This document shows, piece by piece, positions 49,559-59,357 of a stretch of DNA of 64,000 nucleotides. How positions within the stretch are numbered: the stretch's first letter is position 1; every line of letters starts with the position of its first letter. The DNA is from Nocardiopsis sp. N85 (GTDB lineage Bacteria; Actinomycetota; Actinomycetes; Streptosporangiales; Streptosporangiaceae): NCBI RefSeq assembly GCF_028882275.1, contig NZ_JARBUT010000003.1, positions 62,001-126,000 on the forward strand, given 5' to 3'. A program made the position numbers and the translations under genes. The notes under the pieces were generated by a model, which was not told the origin of the DNA, ran no database searches, and worked only from the letters and a program-made list of their open reading frames with translations.

Positions 49559-50527
49559 ATGGAGCACGTCACGCTCGGCCGGACCGGACTACAGGTCTCC
49601 CCCATCACCCTGGGCTGCATGAGCTACGGGGTGCCCGACCGGGGCGCCCACGACTGGAGCCTCGATGAGGAGGCCGCGCGCCCGTTCGTCCGTCGGGCCG
49701 TCGAGGCCGGCATCAACTTCTTCGACACCGCCAACGTGTACTCCGACGGCACCAGCGAGGAGATCGTCGGCCGTCTGCTCAAGGAGTACGCGAACCGCGA
49801 CGAGATCGTCCTGGCCACCAAAGTGTTCGGGCGCATGCGCCCGGGTCCCAACGGCGGCGGGCTCTCGCGCAAGGCGATCATGACCGAGATCGACCACAGC
49901 CTGCGCCGCCTGGACACCGACCACGTCGACCTCTACCAGATCCACCGCTGGGACCCGAGGACGCCCGTCGAGGAGACGGTCGAGGCGCTGCACGACGTGG
50001 TCAAGGCGGGCAAGGCCCGTTACGTGGGCGCCTCCTCGATGTACGCCTGGCAGTTCGCCAAGGCCCTGAAGGTCGCCGAGCTGAACGGCTGGACCCGGTT
50101 CGTCAGCATGCAGAACCACTACAACCTGCTCTACCGCGAAGAGGAACGGGAGATGCTGCCGCTGTGCGCGGACGAGGGCATCGCCGTCCTGCCGTGGAGT
50201 CCGCTGGCGCGCGGTCTGCTCACGCGCGAATGGGGCACCCAGACCGCCCGCAGCCGAGGCGACGTCTTCGGCGGCACCCTCTACCGCGACGAGGACCACC
50301 GGATCGTCGACGCGGTCGGGGCGATCGCGAAGGAACGGGACGTGCCCCGGGCCCGGGTCGCCCTGGCCTGGGTGGCGCACAACCCGGTGGTCACCTCGCC
50401 GATCGTCGGGGCCACCCGACCCCACCACCTGGAGGACGCGATCGCCGCCCTGTCCCTGGAGCTGACCGACGACGAGGTCGCGGAGCTGGAGCGTCACTAC
50501 ACCCCGCGCCCGATCGCCGGCCACTGA
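49559..50527 (+). CDS. Aldo/keto reductase
   Basis: 322 residues from ATG 49559 (AGAAGGG upstream). (alpha/beta)8 barrel signatures: catalytic Asp and Tyr in [15 protein letters not shown] (about 54-68), Lys in VLATKVFG (about 86), His in [10 protein letters not shown] (about 128), and the NADPH-binding [18 protein letters not shown]. It belongs to the AKR group with GCMSYG near the N-terminus (general stress protein 69/YajO-like). Substrate not predictable. Confidence 0.92.
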   Translation: MEHVTLGRTGLQVSPITLGCMSYGVPDRGAHDWSLDEEAARPFVRRAVEAGINFFDTANVYSDGTSEEIVGRLLKEYANRDEIVLATKVFGRMRPGPNGGGLSRKAIMTEIDHSLRRLDTDHVDLYQIHRWDPRTPVEETVEALHDVVKAGKARYVGASSMYAWQFAKALKVAELNGWTRFVSMQNHYNLLYREEEREMLPLCADEGIAVLPWSPLARGLLTREWGTQTARSRGDVFGGTLYRDEDHRIVDAVGAIAKERDVPRARVALAWVAHNPVVTSPIVGATRPHHLEDAIAALSLELTDDEVAELERHYTPRPIAGH

Positions 50528-50546
50528 TGTCGCACCGGGGATCTTC

Positions 50547-51374
50547 GTGGAACGGTGGACCGGAGATGAGGCCCCCGGGCCCCTCGCGGTTCCGTCGGCG
50601 CACCGGCCGCCCGGCCGAACACCCGGGACGGCGCTCCTGAACCCCGTCGACGACCTCGGCCACCCGGTCCCCCTCCCGGACCGGGTGCGCCGGGTGGTGT
50701 CCCTCGTCCCGTCGCTGACCGAGGCGCTGGCCGCCACCGACCCCGGGATCCTGGTGGGCGTCACCGTCTGGTGCCCGGCCGACCCGGCCGTGGAACGGCT
50801 GCGCGGCACCAAGAACCCGCACCTGCGGCGGATCATCGAGCTGGCACCCGACCTGGTCGTCGCCAACAAGGAGGAGAACAGGGAACGGCACGTACGAGAG
50901 CTGCGCGCGGCCGGCGTCCCCGTGTGGGTGACCGACATGCGCACCGTCCCGGGAGCGCTGGCCTCCCTGCGGCGTCTGCTCTGGGCCTGCTCACTCGCCG
51001 ACCCGGGCTGGCTCGCCGAGGCCGAACGGGTCTGGGCGGCCCCCGCGCCCGCGATCGGCCTCCGGGTGGCGGTGCCGATCTGGCGGGATCCGTGGATGTT
51101 CGTGGGCGCCGACACCTACGCCGACGACGTCCTGACCCGGTTGGGCGCGATCAACGTGTGCGCGGACCACGCACGCTACCCTCGGGCTTCCCCCGAGGAG
51201 ATCGACGCCGACCTGGTGCTCCTGCCCGACGAGCCCTACCGGTTCGGCCCGGACGACGGCCCGGAGGCGTTCCCCGGAACACCGTCGATCTGTATCGAGG
51301 GCCGCGACCTCACCTGGTACGGCCCGGCGATGATCACCGCCAGGGAGCACCTCACCGCCGCTCTGGCACGGTGA
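50547..51374 (+). CDS. Helical-backbone metal receptor family protein (BtuF/cobalamin-binding-like)
   Basis: 275 residues from GTG 50547; the true start could be later since the first 30 residues are low-complexity. From RRVVSLVPSLTEALAAT onward it is the periplasmic-binding-protein class III fold (GVTVWCPAD; IIELAPDLVVANKEENRERHVRELRAAGVPVWVTD; FVGADTYADDVLTRLGAINV; EIDADLVLLPDEPYRFGP). No signal peptide or lipobox is visible, so unlike transport receptors it is probably cytosolic. Its 3' end overlaps the convergent methyltransferase gene by 23 bases. Confidence 0.8.
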   Translation: MERWTGDEAPGPLAVPSAHRPPGRTPGTALLNPVDDLGHPVPLPDRVRRVVSLVPSLTEALAATDPGILVGVTVWCPADPAVERLRGTKNPHLRRIIELAPDLVVANKEENRERHVRELRAAGVPVWVTDMRTVPGALASLRRLLWACSLADPGWLAEAERVWAAPAPAIGLRVAVPIWRDPWMFVGADTYADDVLTRLGAINVCADHARYPRASPEEIDADLVLLPDEPYRFGPDDGPEAFPGTPSICIEGRDLTWYGPAMITAREHLTAALAR

Positions 51375-52134
51375 CGCGGATCTTGGACTGTCCGTGCGGC
51401 AGTTCCTCCCAGTCCGCCATGAAACGGGCGCTCAGCCCGTGCTTCTCGGCCAGGGCGACGAGCGTCTCGGTGCGGTAGTAGAAGTCCTCCCGCAGCACGT
51501 GGTGCTCGGCGCCCTCGGTCCGGTCGAAGGTGAAGTCGAAGAACCCACCAGGGGCCAGCACCCTTCCCACGTGGGCCAGACACTCGTCGATGACCTCGAT
51601 CGGGGAGTGGGAGAACACGCTGTGGGCGTGTACCACGTCGAAGCGCCCCTCCGGCAGGAAGTCGAAGGTCAGGTCCCGGACCAACGTCAGATGGGGCAGT
51701 TTGGCCTGGAGTCGCCGCTCGCTGAGCGTCCCCTTCGCGGCGATGAGGATGTCGGGGGAGATGTCGATCCCGTAGTAGCCGCCCGCGTTCAGGTGATCGA
51801 TGAACCGCCACCCGGCACGCAGGTTGCCACAGCCGATCTCCAACAACCGGTGCTCCGGTCGCAGCCCGTGCCCCACCAGGTAGTCGAACTGCATCCGGCC
51901 CAGTTCCAGCCACCGTTCCTCGTTGCGACTGCCCACCGCCGCCTTGGGGTCCCGAGCGGTGTCGTCGGCCATCACCGCGCGGTAGTAGGAGACGTGATCA
52001 CGGTGGCGCAGACGCAATCCCAGGTCACGGGCCGACCGGCGCAGGTAGGGCGCCACTTTTCCGGGGTTGCGCAGCGCGTAGCGGACCTTGTGCAGGAGAG
52101 AGGCGCGGTTGCGGTCCAAGGGAGCGGCGGTCAT
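51352..52134 (-). CDS. SAM-dependent methyltransferase
   Basis: 260 residues from ATG 52134. An N-terminal basic helical part (VRYALRNPGKVAPYLRRSA) precedes a class I methyltransferase: motif I LLEIGCGNLRAGWRFI (about 100-115), motif II YYGIDISPDIL, motif IV FDVVHAHSVFSHSP, and VLAPGGFFDFTFDR. The long N-terminal part and FDYLVGHGLRPEHRL are typical of actinobacterial methyltransferases of unknown substrate. It overlaps the metal-receptor gene tail-to-tail. Confidence 0.85.
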   Translation of the reverse strand: MTAAPLDRNRASLLHKVRYALRNPGKVAPYLRRSARDLGLRLRHRDHVSYYRAVMADDTARDPKAAVGSRNEERWLELGRMQFDYLVGHGLRPEHRLLEIGCGNLRAGWRFIDHLNAGGYYGIDISPDILIAAKGTLSERRLQAKLPHLTLVRDLTFDFLPEGRFDVVHAHSVFSHSPIEVIDECLAHVGRVLAPGGFFDFTFDRTEGAEHHVLREDFYYRTETLVALAEKHGLSARFMADWEELPHGQSKIRVTVPERR

Positions 52135-52228
52135 GCGGGGGTCCCATCGTGAGGGGCGGAGAGCCTCCCGAGGGTACCCACCCGCTCCCCCGAACGACAG
52201 GGGGTGTCCGCTTCCGATCCCTCGAATG

Positions 52229-52658
52229 CGGGGGGTTCGGGGGGTCTCCCCCCGGCAGGCATGACGAAGGGCGACTCCTGCGAGGCGGCCGTAGGCCCCC
52301 GAACAGAATCGCCCCACACGGGCACAGCCCGCACTGCGACACAACAGCGCCTACCGCACAGGGCCCCGATACCCACCACCGCGACCCCAGGGGGTCACCC
52401 CGGGGGGTTCGGGGGGTCTCCCCCCGGCAGGCATGACGAAGGGCGACTCCCGCGAGGCGGCCACAGGCCCCCGAACAGAATCGCCCCACACGGGCACAGC
52501 CCGCACCGCGACACAACAGCGCCTACCGCACAGGGCCCCGATACCCACCACCGCGACCCCAGGGGGTCACCCCGGGGGGTTCGGGGGGTCTCCCCCCGGC
52601 AGGCATGACGAAGGGCGACTCCCGCGAGGCGGCCGTAGGCCCCCGAGCAGAGTCGCCC
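52229..52658. repeat. 172-bp tandem repeat, two full copies and one partial
   Basis: Copy 1 is 52229-52400, copy 2 is 52401-52572 and a partial copy 3 is 52573 to about 52658, with only a few mismatches. Each unit starts with a G-run/C-run hairpin (GGGGGGTTCGGGGGGTCT then CCCCCC) and contains no supported gene. The partial third copy stops 10 bases before the 3' end of the tmRNA gene. Confidence 0.9.
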
Positions 52659-52667
52659 CGAGTCGAG

Positions 52668-53037
52668 TGGAGGTGGCGGGAATCGAACCCGCGTCCTTCG
52701 ATGACGGGCCAGAGCTTCTCCGGGTGCAGTCTGTAGTATCGCTCTACTCGGCCCCAGCGCTTGTACAGACACATCGCTGACGGGCCCAGCCACGAAAATG
52801 TCCCACTCGGGCCCCGTGGCCTGATCCGAGCGGTAAGTCATCTGGCTGATGCCGGACCCCGGGCCGATGACGAGCCCGGACCGACAGAGTCGCTATCGCT
52901 TAGGCAGCGAGAGCGAACTCAGTGCGCTTGGAATTGGCACTTGTGTTTATCGTGAATGCAGGATTAACGAGGTCACAAACACAACCCTCGACCCGCTTCC
53001 CCTGGAACGCCGACCGAAGTCGAAACCGATCACCCCC
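52668..53037 (-). ncRNA. ssrA: Transfer-messenger RNA (tmRNA)
   Basis: About 370 bases on the minus strand. The 5' GGGGGTG pairs with the 3' CACCTCC as a 7-bp acceptor stem; GATCGGTTTCGACTTCGG follows the 5' end, and the T-arm GCGGGTTCGATTCCCGC precedes the 3' end. CCA is not encoded. The tag frame (52900-52938) reads ANSKRTEFALAA then TAA. It rescues stalled ribosomes with SmpB, whose gene lies 2.4 kb upstream on the same strand. Confidence 0.96.
52900..52938 (-). other. tmRNA proteolysis-tag reading frame
   Basis: Resume codon GCC, then 12 codons encoding ANSKRTEFALAA and the stop TAA. The ALAA end is the degradation signal recognised by Clp-type proteases. The A-N-S-K-R-T-E-F tag is the form I recall for Thermobifida-type Nocardiopsaceae. 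Confidence 0.9.
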
Positions 53038-53112
53038 TGTGAAGTTGTCAAGGCTCCTCCGGCCGTGACCGGTGTCGCCCGCAACGAGCGGCGGACCACT
53101 CGCGTGTTCGCC

Positions 53113-53141
53113 ACTCTACCGGTTCAACGCGATCGGGTCCA
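53113..53141 (-). promoter_or_regulatory. Probable tmRNA promoter
   Basis: On the minus strand: -35-like TGGACC (53141-53136), 17-base spacer, -10 TAGAGT (53118-53113). The mature tmRNA 5' end is about 75 bases further, consistent with a precursor trimmed by RNase P. Confidence 0.5.
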
Positions 53142-53350
53142 CGTGAATTCCCGTCCGGGGCGATGTCTTCCCGAACAGGGAGAAACCCCCGCGGGGCGGA
53201 CTCTAGAGTGGTCTACGCTCACCCGCGGGGGCCGGTCGGCAGGGTCGGGCCGACCGTTGGAACCGGCAGGATCTCCCCCGAGATGAGGTCCTGCCTCACA
53301 CACCGGCCCGCTACCCCCTGTCGCGGTGCCAGGTACACGGGAAGACGCGA

Positions 53351-53387
53351 GCGGTCCTCCCGAAGGTTGCGGGAGGACCGCCCGTTT
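53351..53387 (+). terminator. Plus-strand intrinsic terminator with no obvious upstream gene
   Basis: 12-bp perfect stem (GCGGTCCTCCCG and its complement), 7-base loop, then CCGTTTT on the plus strand. On the minus strand there is no T-tract, so it is oriented away from the PBP-like gene. Confidence 0.65.
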
Positions 53388-53419
53388 TACCGCACCAGAA
53401 GGCTTTCCGTACGTCGTGC

Positions 53420-55375
53420 TTACCAGCCGGTCTCCTCGACCGCGTTGAGGTCCGCCTCTTCGAGCGGCGCATCGGCCGGAACCTCGGGGAGCCCCTGGGC
53501 CATGCCGGAGAGGAAGGACTGCGCGGCCATGACCCCGTACTGCGCCATCATGGTCTGGGCCGGTTCGACCTCGGCCAGGACCGCGAAGGCCACGTTCCCC
53601 TGGTAGCCGACGAACCAGTGCAGCGCGGTCTCCCCCTGCTCGGTGCGCACGGCCTGCCCGTACACCTCGCCCTCGCCGACACCGATGGTCAGTTCGGGCA
53701 TCCGCTGGACGACGGCCTCGCGCAGACCCTGACGGATGATCTGTAGGTCGGCCTCGGACGGAGCGCCGCCCTCACCGGCGGAGGGGGCGTCCCCGCGCAC
53801 CAGCAGCGGCGCGTGCGGGGTGCCGTCGGCGACGGTGGCGGCGGCCAGGGCCATCGACAGCGGGCTGACCCGTACCCCGTGCTCGCCGATCATGGCGGAG
53901 GCGAGTTCGACCTCGTCGTCGCCGATCTCGATCTCACCGGCGGAGGCCGGGACGGCCAGCTGCCAGTCCTGACCGATACCGAGCCGCAGGGCGCTCTCGG
54001 CGAGCGCGTCGGCGCCCACCTCCTCGCCCAGGCCGGCGAAGCCGACGTTGCAGCTGAAGGCGATGTTGCGGACGAGGTTGGGGTCGAAGCTCAGCGAACC
54101 GCCGCTGGGATTGGTGAAGGTCTGCCCGCCGATCTCGACGCTCGGCACACAGGGCACCTCGCTCGTCGGGGTCGCCGCGCCGGTCTCCAGCGCGGCCAGG
54201 GCGGCCACCATGCCGAAGGTCCCGCCGGGCTTGTAGGAACCGGTGAGGGCGCCGTCGTCGGCGGTGTCGTCGGAGGCGTTGGCCGCCGCCAGGATTTCGC
54301 CGTTGGTGGTGTCGACCGCCACCAGGTAACCGTTGCCGGGCATCCCGGTGAGCGCGTTCTCCGCGGCCCGCTGCACACCGACGTCCAGGGTGGTCTCGAT
54401 GACCCCGCTGCGCTCGCCCTCCCACGCCTCCAGGACGCCGGTGATCTCACCGTCGGCGTCCAGGGTGACGACCTGCGTGGTCGCCGATCCCGCCAGCTCG
54501 TGCTGGAAGATGTTCTGGAGGCCGCTCAGGCCGACGGTGTCGCCCGCCTGGTACGGGCCGGGCACCCGGGAGGAGACCCGGTGCTCCGCGGTGCCGGCGA
54601 CCTCGCCCAGCAGGAACGGGGCGACCTGCGGGGTGAGGTTGATCTCCACCTCCTGCACGTCCGCGCCGGGGATGCGGCGGATGTCGGCCAGCAGACCCTG
54701 GTTCACGCTGGAGTCGCGCATGAGCACCAGCGGCTGGAACTGTTCCGGCGGTGCCGAGCGCACCCGGTTGAGCAGCGGGGCGGGGTCCTCCTCCAGGAGT
54801 TCGGCGAGTTCGGTGACCCCGGTCTCCCTGTCCTCCATGTCGGCGGGTATCACCCCGAAGGCGGTCACCCGGTCCGCGGTGACCAGGGGCTGCCCGGAGC
54901 GGTCGAGGATCTGACCGCGTTCCTGGGTCTCGTAGCTGACCGCGAGCCGCTCGTCGTCGCTCAGGTCGGGGTGCAGGACGCTGGGGGACCAGGTGATCCG
55001 CCAGCCGTCCGGGCCCCACGCCAGCGGCATCCGGCCGGTGTAGTCCCAGGTCGGGTCGCCGATGCCGAGGTCGGCGTGGGCCGAGAACTCGGCGGTGGCG
55101 TTCTCCTTGTCGTCCCGGGAGATGGGGCCGAGCCCGAACCGCAGGGAGGCCAGATCGAGCTGTTCCCGCATCTCCACGAGGGACCGCTCCACCTCCTCGG
55201 GGTCACCGTCGGTGTAGCGGGCGGCGGCGGCGTGGTCCCCGTCCTGCCAGGCGAGCAGGAATGACCTGACCGCCACCTCGGGACTGGGGTTGGGTGTGCA
55301 CGCGGCCAGGGTGGTAGCGAGGAGCAGGGCGCTACCGGCGGCCGTGATCTTCCGGCCTGAGGGACGGGGGGACAC
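53420..55375 (-). CDS. PBP-like lipoprotein with MecA_N domain and degenerate transpeptidase domain
   Basis: 651 residues from GTG 55375 (AAAGGA 8 bases upstream; ATG 55402, overlapping smpB, is an alternative). Lipoprotein signal with lipobox LAAC. An NTF2-like MecA_N domain (about 30-140), a PBP dimerisation domain and a transpeptidase-like domain from about residue 325 follow. The nucleophile motif STFK is replaced by GTFG (in YKPGGTFGMV), and KTG by RTE (AVRTEQGE); only SxN (SCN) survives. It is therefore unlikely to acylate penicillin or make crosslinks, and may be a structural or sensing paralogue. Confidence 0.85.
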   Translation of the reverse strand: MSPRPSGRKITAAGSALLLATTLAACTPNPSPEVAVRSFLLAWQDGDHAAAARYTDGDPEEVERSLVEMREQLDLASLRFGLGPISRDDKENATAEFSAHADLGIGDPTWDYTGRMPLAWGPDGWRITWSPSVLHPDLSDDERLAVSYETQERGQILDRSGQPLVTADRVTAFGVIPADMEDRETGVTELAELLEEDPAPLLNRVRSAPPEQFQPLVLMRDSSVNQGLLADIRRIPGADVQEVEINLTPQVAPFLLGEVAGTAEHRVSSRVPGPYQAGDTVGLSGLQNIFQHELAGSATTQVVTLDADGEITGVLEAWEGERSGVIETTLDVGVQRAAENALTGMPGNGYLVAVDTTNGEILAAANASDDTADDGALTGSYKPGGTFGMVAALAALETGAATPTSEVPCVPSVEIGGQTFTNPSGGSLSFDPNLVRNIAFSCNVGFAGLGEEVGADALAESALRLGIGQDWQLAVPASAGEIEIGDDEVELASAMIGEHGVRVSPLSMALAAATVADGTPHAPLLVRGDAPSAGEGGAPSEADLQIIRQGLREAVVQRMPELTIGVGEGEVYGQAVRTEQGETALHWFVGYQGNVAFAVLAEVEPAQTMMAQYGVMAAQSFLSGMAQGLPEVPADAPLEEADLNAVEETGW

Positions 55376-55398
55376 CGTGTGTGTTCCTTTCGGGCGCC

Positions 55399-55866
55399 TC
55401 ATCGGTTACGGCGGCGGAGCGCGCGTTCCATGTCCCGCTTCGCCTCGCGTTCGGCGATGTCTTGGCGCTTGTCGTACTCGCGCTTACCGCGCGCCAGAGC
55501 GATCTCGACCTTGACCCGCCCGTCGCTGAAGTACAGGGACAACGGGACCAGTGTGTACCCGGGCTCCCGGGTCTTGCCGATGAGCCGGGAGATCTGCGCG
55601 CGATGCAGGAGTAGCTTACGCGATCGTCGGGACGCGTGGTTGGTCCAGGTTCCCTGGGAGTACTCCGGAATGTGCACGTTCTCCAGCCACACCTCACCGT
55701 CCCCGATGTGCGCGAAGCCGTCGACGAGGGAGGCCCGCCCCTCTCTGAGCGATTTCACCTCGGTGCCGGTGAGGACGAGTCCCGCCTCGTAGGTCTCGTC
55801 GATGTGGTAGTCGTGCCGGGCACGCCGATTCTGCGCGATGAGCTTGTGCCCGGTTTCCCGTGCCAC
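55399..55866 (-). CDS. smpB: SsrA-binding protein SmpB
   Basis: 155 residues, a typical length. It starts [20 protein letters not shown] and contains [18 protein letters not shown], the OB-fold core (about 28-60), with the C-terminal basic tail [20 protein letters not shown] that enters the mRNA channel of the ribosome. It binds tmRNA (ssrA lies 2.4 kb downstream) for trans-translation. The gene follows ftsX with a hairpin between them, and precedes the PBP-like gene with overlapping ends. Confidence 0.97.
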   Translation of the reverse strand: MARETGHKLIAQNRRARHDYHIDETYEAGLVLTGTEVKSLREGRASLVDGFAHIGDGEVWLENVHIPEYSQGTWTNHASRRSRKLLLHRAQISRLIGKTREPGYTLVPLSLYFSDGRVKVEIALARGKREYDKRQDIAEREAKRDMERALRRRNR

Positions 55867-55887
55867 AGAGTCGTCCCTTCAATACGT

Positions 55888-55910
55888 CCGGGGGGCACGT
55901 GGCCCCCCGG
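55888..55910 (-). terminator. Hairpin between ftsX and smpB
   Basis: 9-bp perfect stem (CCGGGGGGC / GCCCCCCGG) with a 5-base loop in the 73-base gap. It probably ends or attenuates the ftsEX transcript. Confidence 0.5.
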
Positions 55911-55939
55911 TTGGTCGTGTCCGTCCCCGACGGCCCGCG

Positions 55940-56851
55940 TCAGACCTTGAGGTACCGGCGCAGGGTGAGGAAGGAGGTGACGGTGCACAGGAGCACACCG
56001 AGGATCATCGAGACACCGATGACGTACATGAGCGAACCGGTGCCCAGGGCGATGTCGAACTGGAACCAGTCCTCCACACGGGTGAGCAGCGTGAACCGGG
56101 TGGCCACGATGAACCCGGAGGCGATGAGACCACCGGCGAGACCGGCGATGGCGCCTTCGAGGAGGAACGGCAGCTGGATGTAGAAGTTCGAGGCACCGAC
56201 CAGGCGCATGATGCCCGTCTCACGGCGGCGGCTGTAGGCCGACAGACGGATGGTGTTGCCGATCAGCAGCGCGGCCGCGGCCAACTGCACACCCGCGACC
56301 AGCAGCGCGGCCCACTTGAGGCCGTCGAGGAGATCGAAGAACTGTTCGAGCACCCGCTGGTCGTTGGAGATCGAGTCGACGCCGGCGCTACCCTCGACGG
56401 CGGCCCGGACGGTGTTGTAGTACTCCGGGTTGGTGAGCTGCACCCGGAAGTTGTCCGGGATGTCGCCCTCCTGGGCGGCGGCGGCCAGGGCCTCGTTGGA
56501 GGATCCCAGTCGCTCCTGGAAGTCCTGCCAGGCCTCGGCGGCGGTCAGGTACTGGACGTCCTGGACCTGTTCCATCCCCGTCAGCTTGGCCTCCAGTGCC
56601 TCCCGGTCCTCCTGGGTGGCGGGCCCGTTGTCCTGACAGGTCTCGGTCGGCGAGATCTCGTTGCACATGTAGATGGTGAGCGTGATCCGCTCGTCCCAGT
56701 AGTTGCGCATCTCGGAGACCTGCTGGTTGACCAGCAGGCCGGCGCCGAAGAGAGCCAGTGAGATGGCCACCGTGGTGATGACCGCGATGGTCATCGTCAG
56801 GTTCCGACGCAGGCCGATCCACGTCTCGGAGAGAACGAATTGTGCTCGCAT
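55940..56851 (-). CDS. ftsX: Cell division ABC transporter subunit FtsX
   Basis: 303 residues, four membrane segments: one near the N-terminus (LTMTIAVITTVAISLALFGAG), then an extracytoplasmic domain (about 45-170, with Cys-x-Cys near ITLTIYMCNEISPTETCQDN), then three more, with RRRETGIMRLVGAS the FtsX-family coupling motif (about 213-226). FtsX with FtsE controls a peptidoglycan hydrolase at the septum. The partner gene ftsE lies 83 bases upstream on the same strand. Confidence 0.96.
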   Translation of the reverse strand: MRAQFVLSETWIGLRRNLTMTIAVITTVAISLALFGAGLLVNQQVSEMRNYWDERITLTIYMCNEISPTETCQDNGPATQEDREALEAKLTGMEQVQDVQYLTAAEAWQDFQERLGSSNEALAAAAQEGDIPDNFRVQLTNPEYYNTVRAAVEGSAGVDSISNDQRVLEQFFDLLDGLKWAALLVAGVQLAAAALLIGNTIRLSAYSRRRETGIMRLVGASNFYIQLPFLLEGAIAGLAGGLIASGFIVATRFTLLTRVEDWFQFDIALGTGSLMYVIGVSMILGVLLCTVTSFLTLRRYLKV

Positions 56852-56934
56852 GATCTGTTAAAGGTCCATCCTTGGGTGGTTCGCCGCGCCGGTCCCCGCA
56901 GCGGTGTGGGCCGCCCGGCGCCGGGCGCCAGAGG

Positions 56935-57624
56935 TCAGTACGCCTGGCCGTAGACGCCGCGCGTCTGGTCGCGCACCACCAGGCCCTCTTCAAGCTCGAT
57001 CACGCGCTTGCGCATCGAGTCGACGATGGCGGCGTCGTGGGTCGCCATGACGACGGTGGTACCCGTGCGGTTGATCCGGTCCAGGACCTTCATGATGCCG
57101 ATGGAGGTGGCGGGGTCGATGTTGCCGGTGGGCTCGTCGGCCAGCAGGATCTGCGGGCGGTTGACGAAGGCGCGGGCGATGGCCACGCGCTGCTGCTCAC
57201 CACCGGAGAGCTCGCCCGGCATGCGACCGGCCTTGCCCTCCAGACCGACCAGCTCGACGACCTCGGGAACGACCTTGCGGATGAACCTGCGCGGCTTGCC
57301 GATGACCTCCAGGGCGAACGCGACGTTCTCGAAGACGTTCTTGTTCGGCAGCAGCCGGAAGTCCTGGAAGACGCAGCCGATGCGGCGGCGCAGGTGCGGG
57401 ACCTTCCAGTTGGACAGGCGCGCGAGGTCCTTGCCGGCCACGTGCACACGGCCCTTGTCGGGCTTCTCCTCCTTGAGGACCAAGCGGAGGAAGGTCGACT
57501 TGCCGGAGCCGGAAGGACCGACCAGGAAGACGAACTCGCCCTTGTCTACGTCAATGGAAACGCCGTCGAGCGCGGGGCGCTTCTGGGTCGGATAGACCTT
57601 GGTGACGTTATCGAAGTGGATCAC
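56935..57624 (-). CDS. ftsE: Cell division ATP-binding protein FtsE
   Basis: 229 residues from GTG 57624 ([12 protein letters not shown]), the family's usual length; the open frame extends upstream without similarity. Walker [10 protein letters not shown] (about residue 34), Q-loop [16 protein letters not shown], signature LSGGEQQR, Walker [13 protein letters not shown] and H-loop MATHDAAIV. With FtsX it forms the type VII-like ABC complex that activates septal peptidoglycan hydrolysis. Confidence 0.97.
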   Translation of the reverse strand: MIHFDNVTKVYPTQKRPALDGVSIDVDKGEFVFLVGPSGSGKSTFLRLVLKEEKPDKGRVHVAGKDLARLSNWKVPHLRRRIGCVFQDFRLLPNKNVFENVAFALEVIGKPRRFIRKVVPEVVELVGLEGKAGRMPGELSGGEQQRVAIARAFVNRPQILLADEPTGNIDPATSIGIMKVLDRINRTGTTVVMATHDAAIVDSMRKRVIELEEGLVVRDQTRGVYGQAY

Positions 57625-58110
57625 AGGCGCATCACAAGGTTCTCGAAGGTATGGGTACCCGCGGCGGAGAGGACTCCGCGTGGGGATCGTACCGGCCGCA
57701 CGGCCAACCGACAGTGTAGAGGGGGCCGGGGCCCGGATGGTCCAGGCCGCGTCGCACCCGAAGATTCCGTGCACTATCGGACAACAGCCACGAGCATATC
57801 GGAGGTGTCAACCGATGATAACGTTCACATATAGCCGTTTCGGTAAAACCACGGAGTCGTGAGCATCACCATTGGGCTACAACCACGACATTCTCCCCCA
57901 TGGCACTCACCTGCGGCGTCCGTGTCGGCACCCAGAGTGCACCCCCGCGGCCCGATGCGGGGACGACCCGGACATTACAGGGAGAAGGTCCTCGTTCTCC
58001 CGACGCCCCGCCGCCTCCGAGGAGGGAGCGGAACGGCCGGGGTCCGCGCATTACAGGGAGAAGGTCCCCGATCCGCGCGGCCGTGCCCCGGCCGATGTCC
58101 ACGTCGTGAC
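57625..58110. other. Intergenic region between prfB and ftsE; contains a 19-bp direct repeat
   Basis: About 490 bases, no gene. The part near ftsE (57770-57870) is A+T-richer and probably holds the ftsE promoter; the part near prfB carries the direct repeats below. Confidence 0.5.
57973..58067. repeat. Pair of 19-bp direct repeats downstream of prfB
   Basis: CATTACAGGGAGAAGGTCC occurs at 57973-57991 and exactly again at 58049-58067, 76 bases apart start to start. No obvious function; see findings. Confidence 0.8.
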
Positions 58111-59229
<1,119 letters not shown>

Positions 59230-59277
59230 GGACCCCAGTGTAGGCCCCCGCCCCGGACCGCCCGTCATCGGAAACGG

Positions 59278-59311
59278 CGACCGGGGCCGCTCGAAGGAGC
59301 GGCCCCGGTCG
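59278..59311 (-). terminator. Terminator of NAD-glutamate dehydrogenase gene
   Basis: Perfect 15-bp stem (CGACCGGGGCCGCTC and its complement) with a 4-base loop, 46 bases after the stop and before prfB. Confidence 0.8.
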
Positions 59312-59357
59312 TCCCCTCACTCCGCGGGAACCGGAGCGAAGGCCCGAAGGGACGGGG

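Larger units (their letters stand above)
53038..53419. other. Intergenic region between tmRNA and the PBP-like gene
   Basis: About 380 bases without a protein gene. It holds the probable tmRNA promoter (minus strand) and, towards the PBP-like gene, several hairpins ending in a plus-strand terminator at 53351-53387, which may mark an unannotated RNA. Confidence 0.5.

Noticed and set aside
52149-52780. Open frames within the 172-bp repeats (repeating MTKGDS... and similar)
   Set aside because: They follow the repeat period, lack an RBS and continue into the tmRNA gene.
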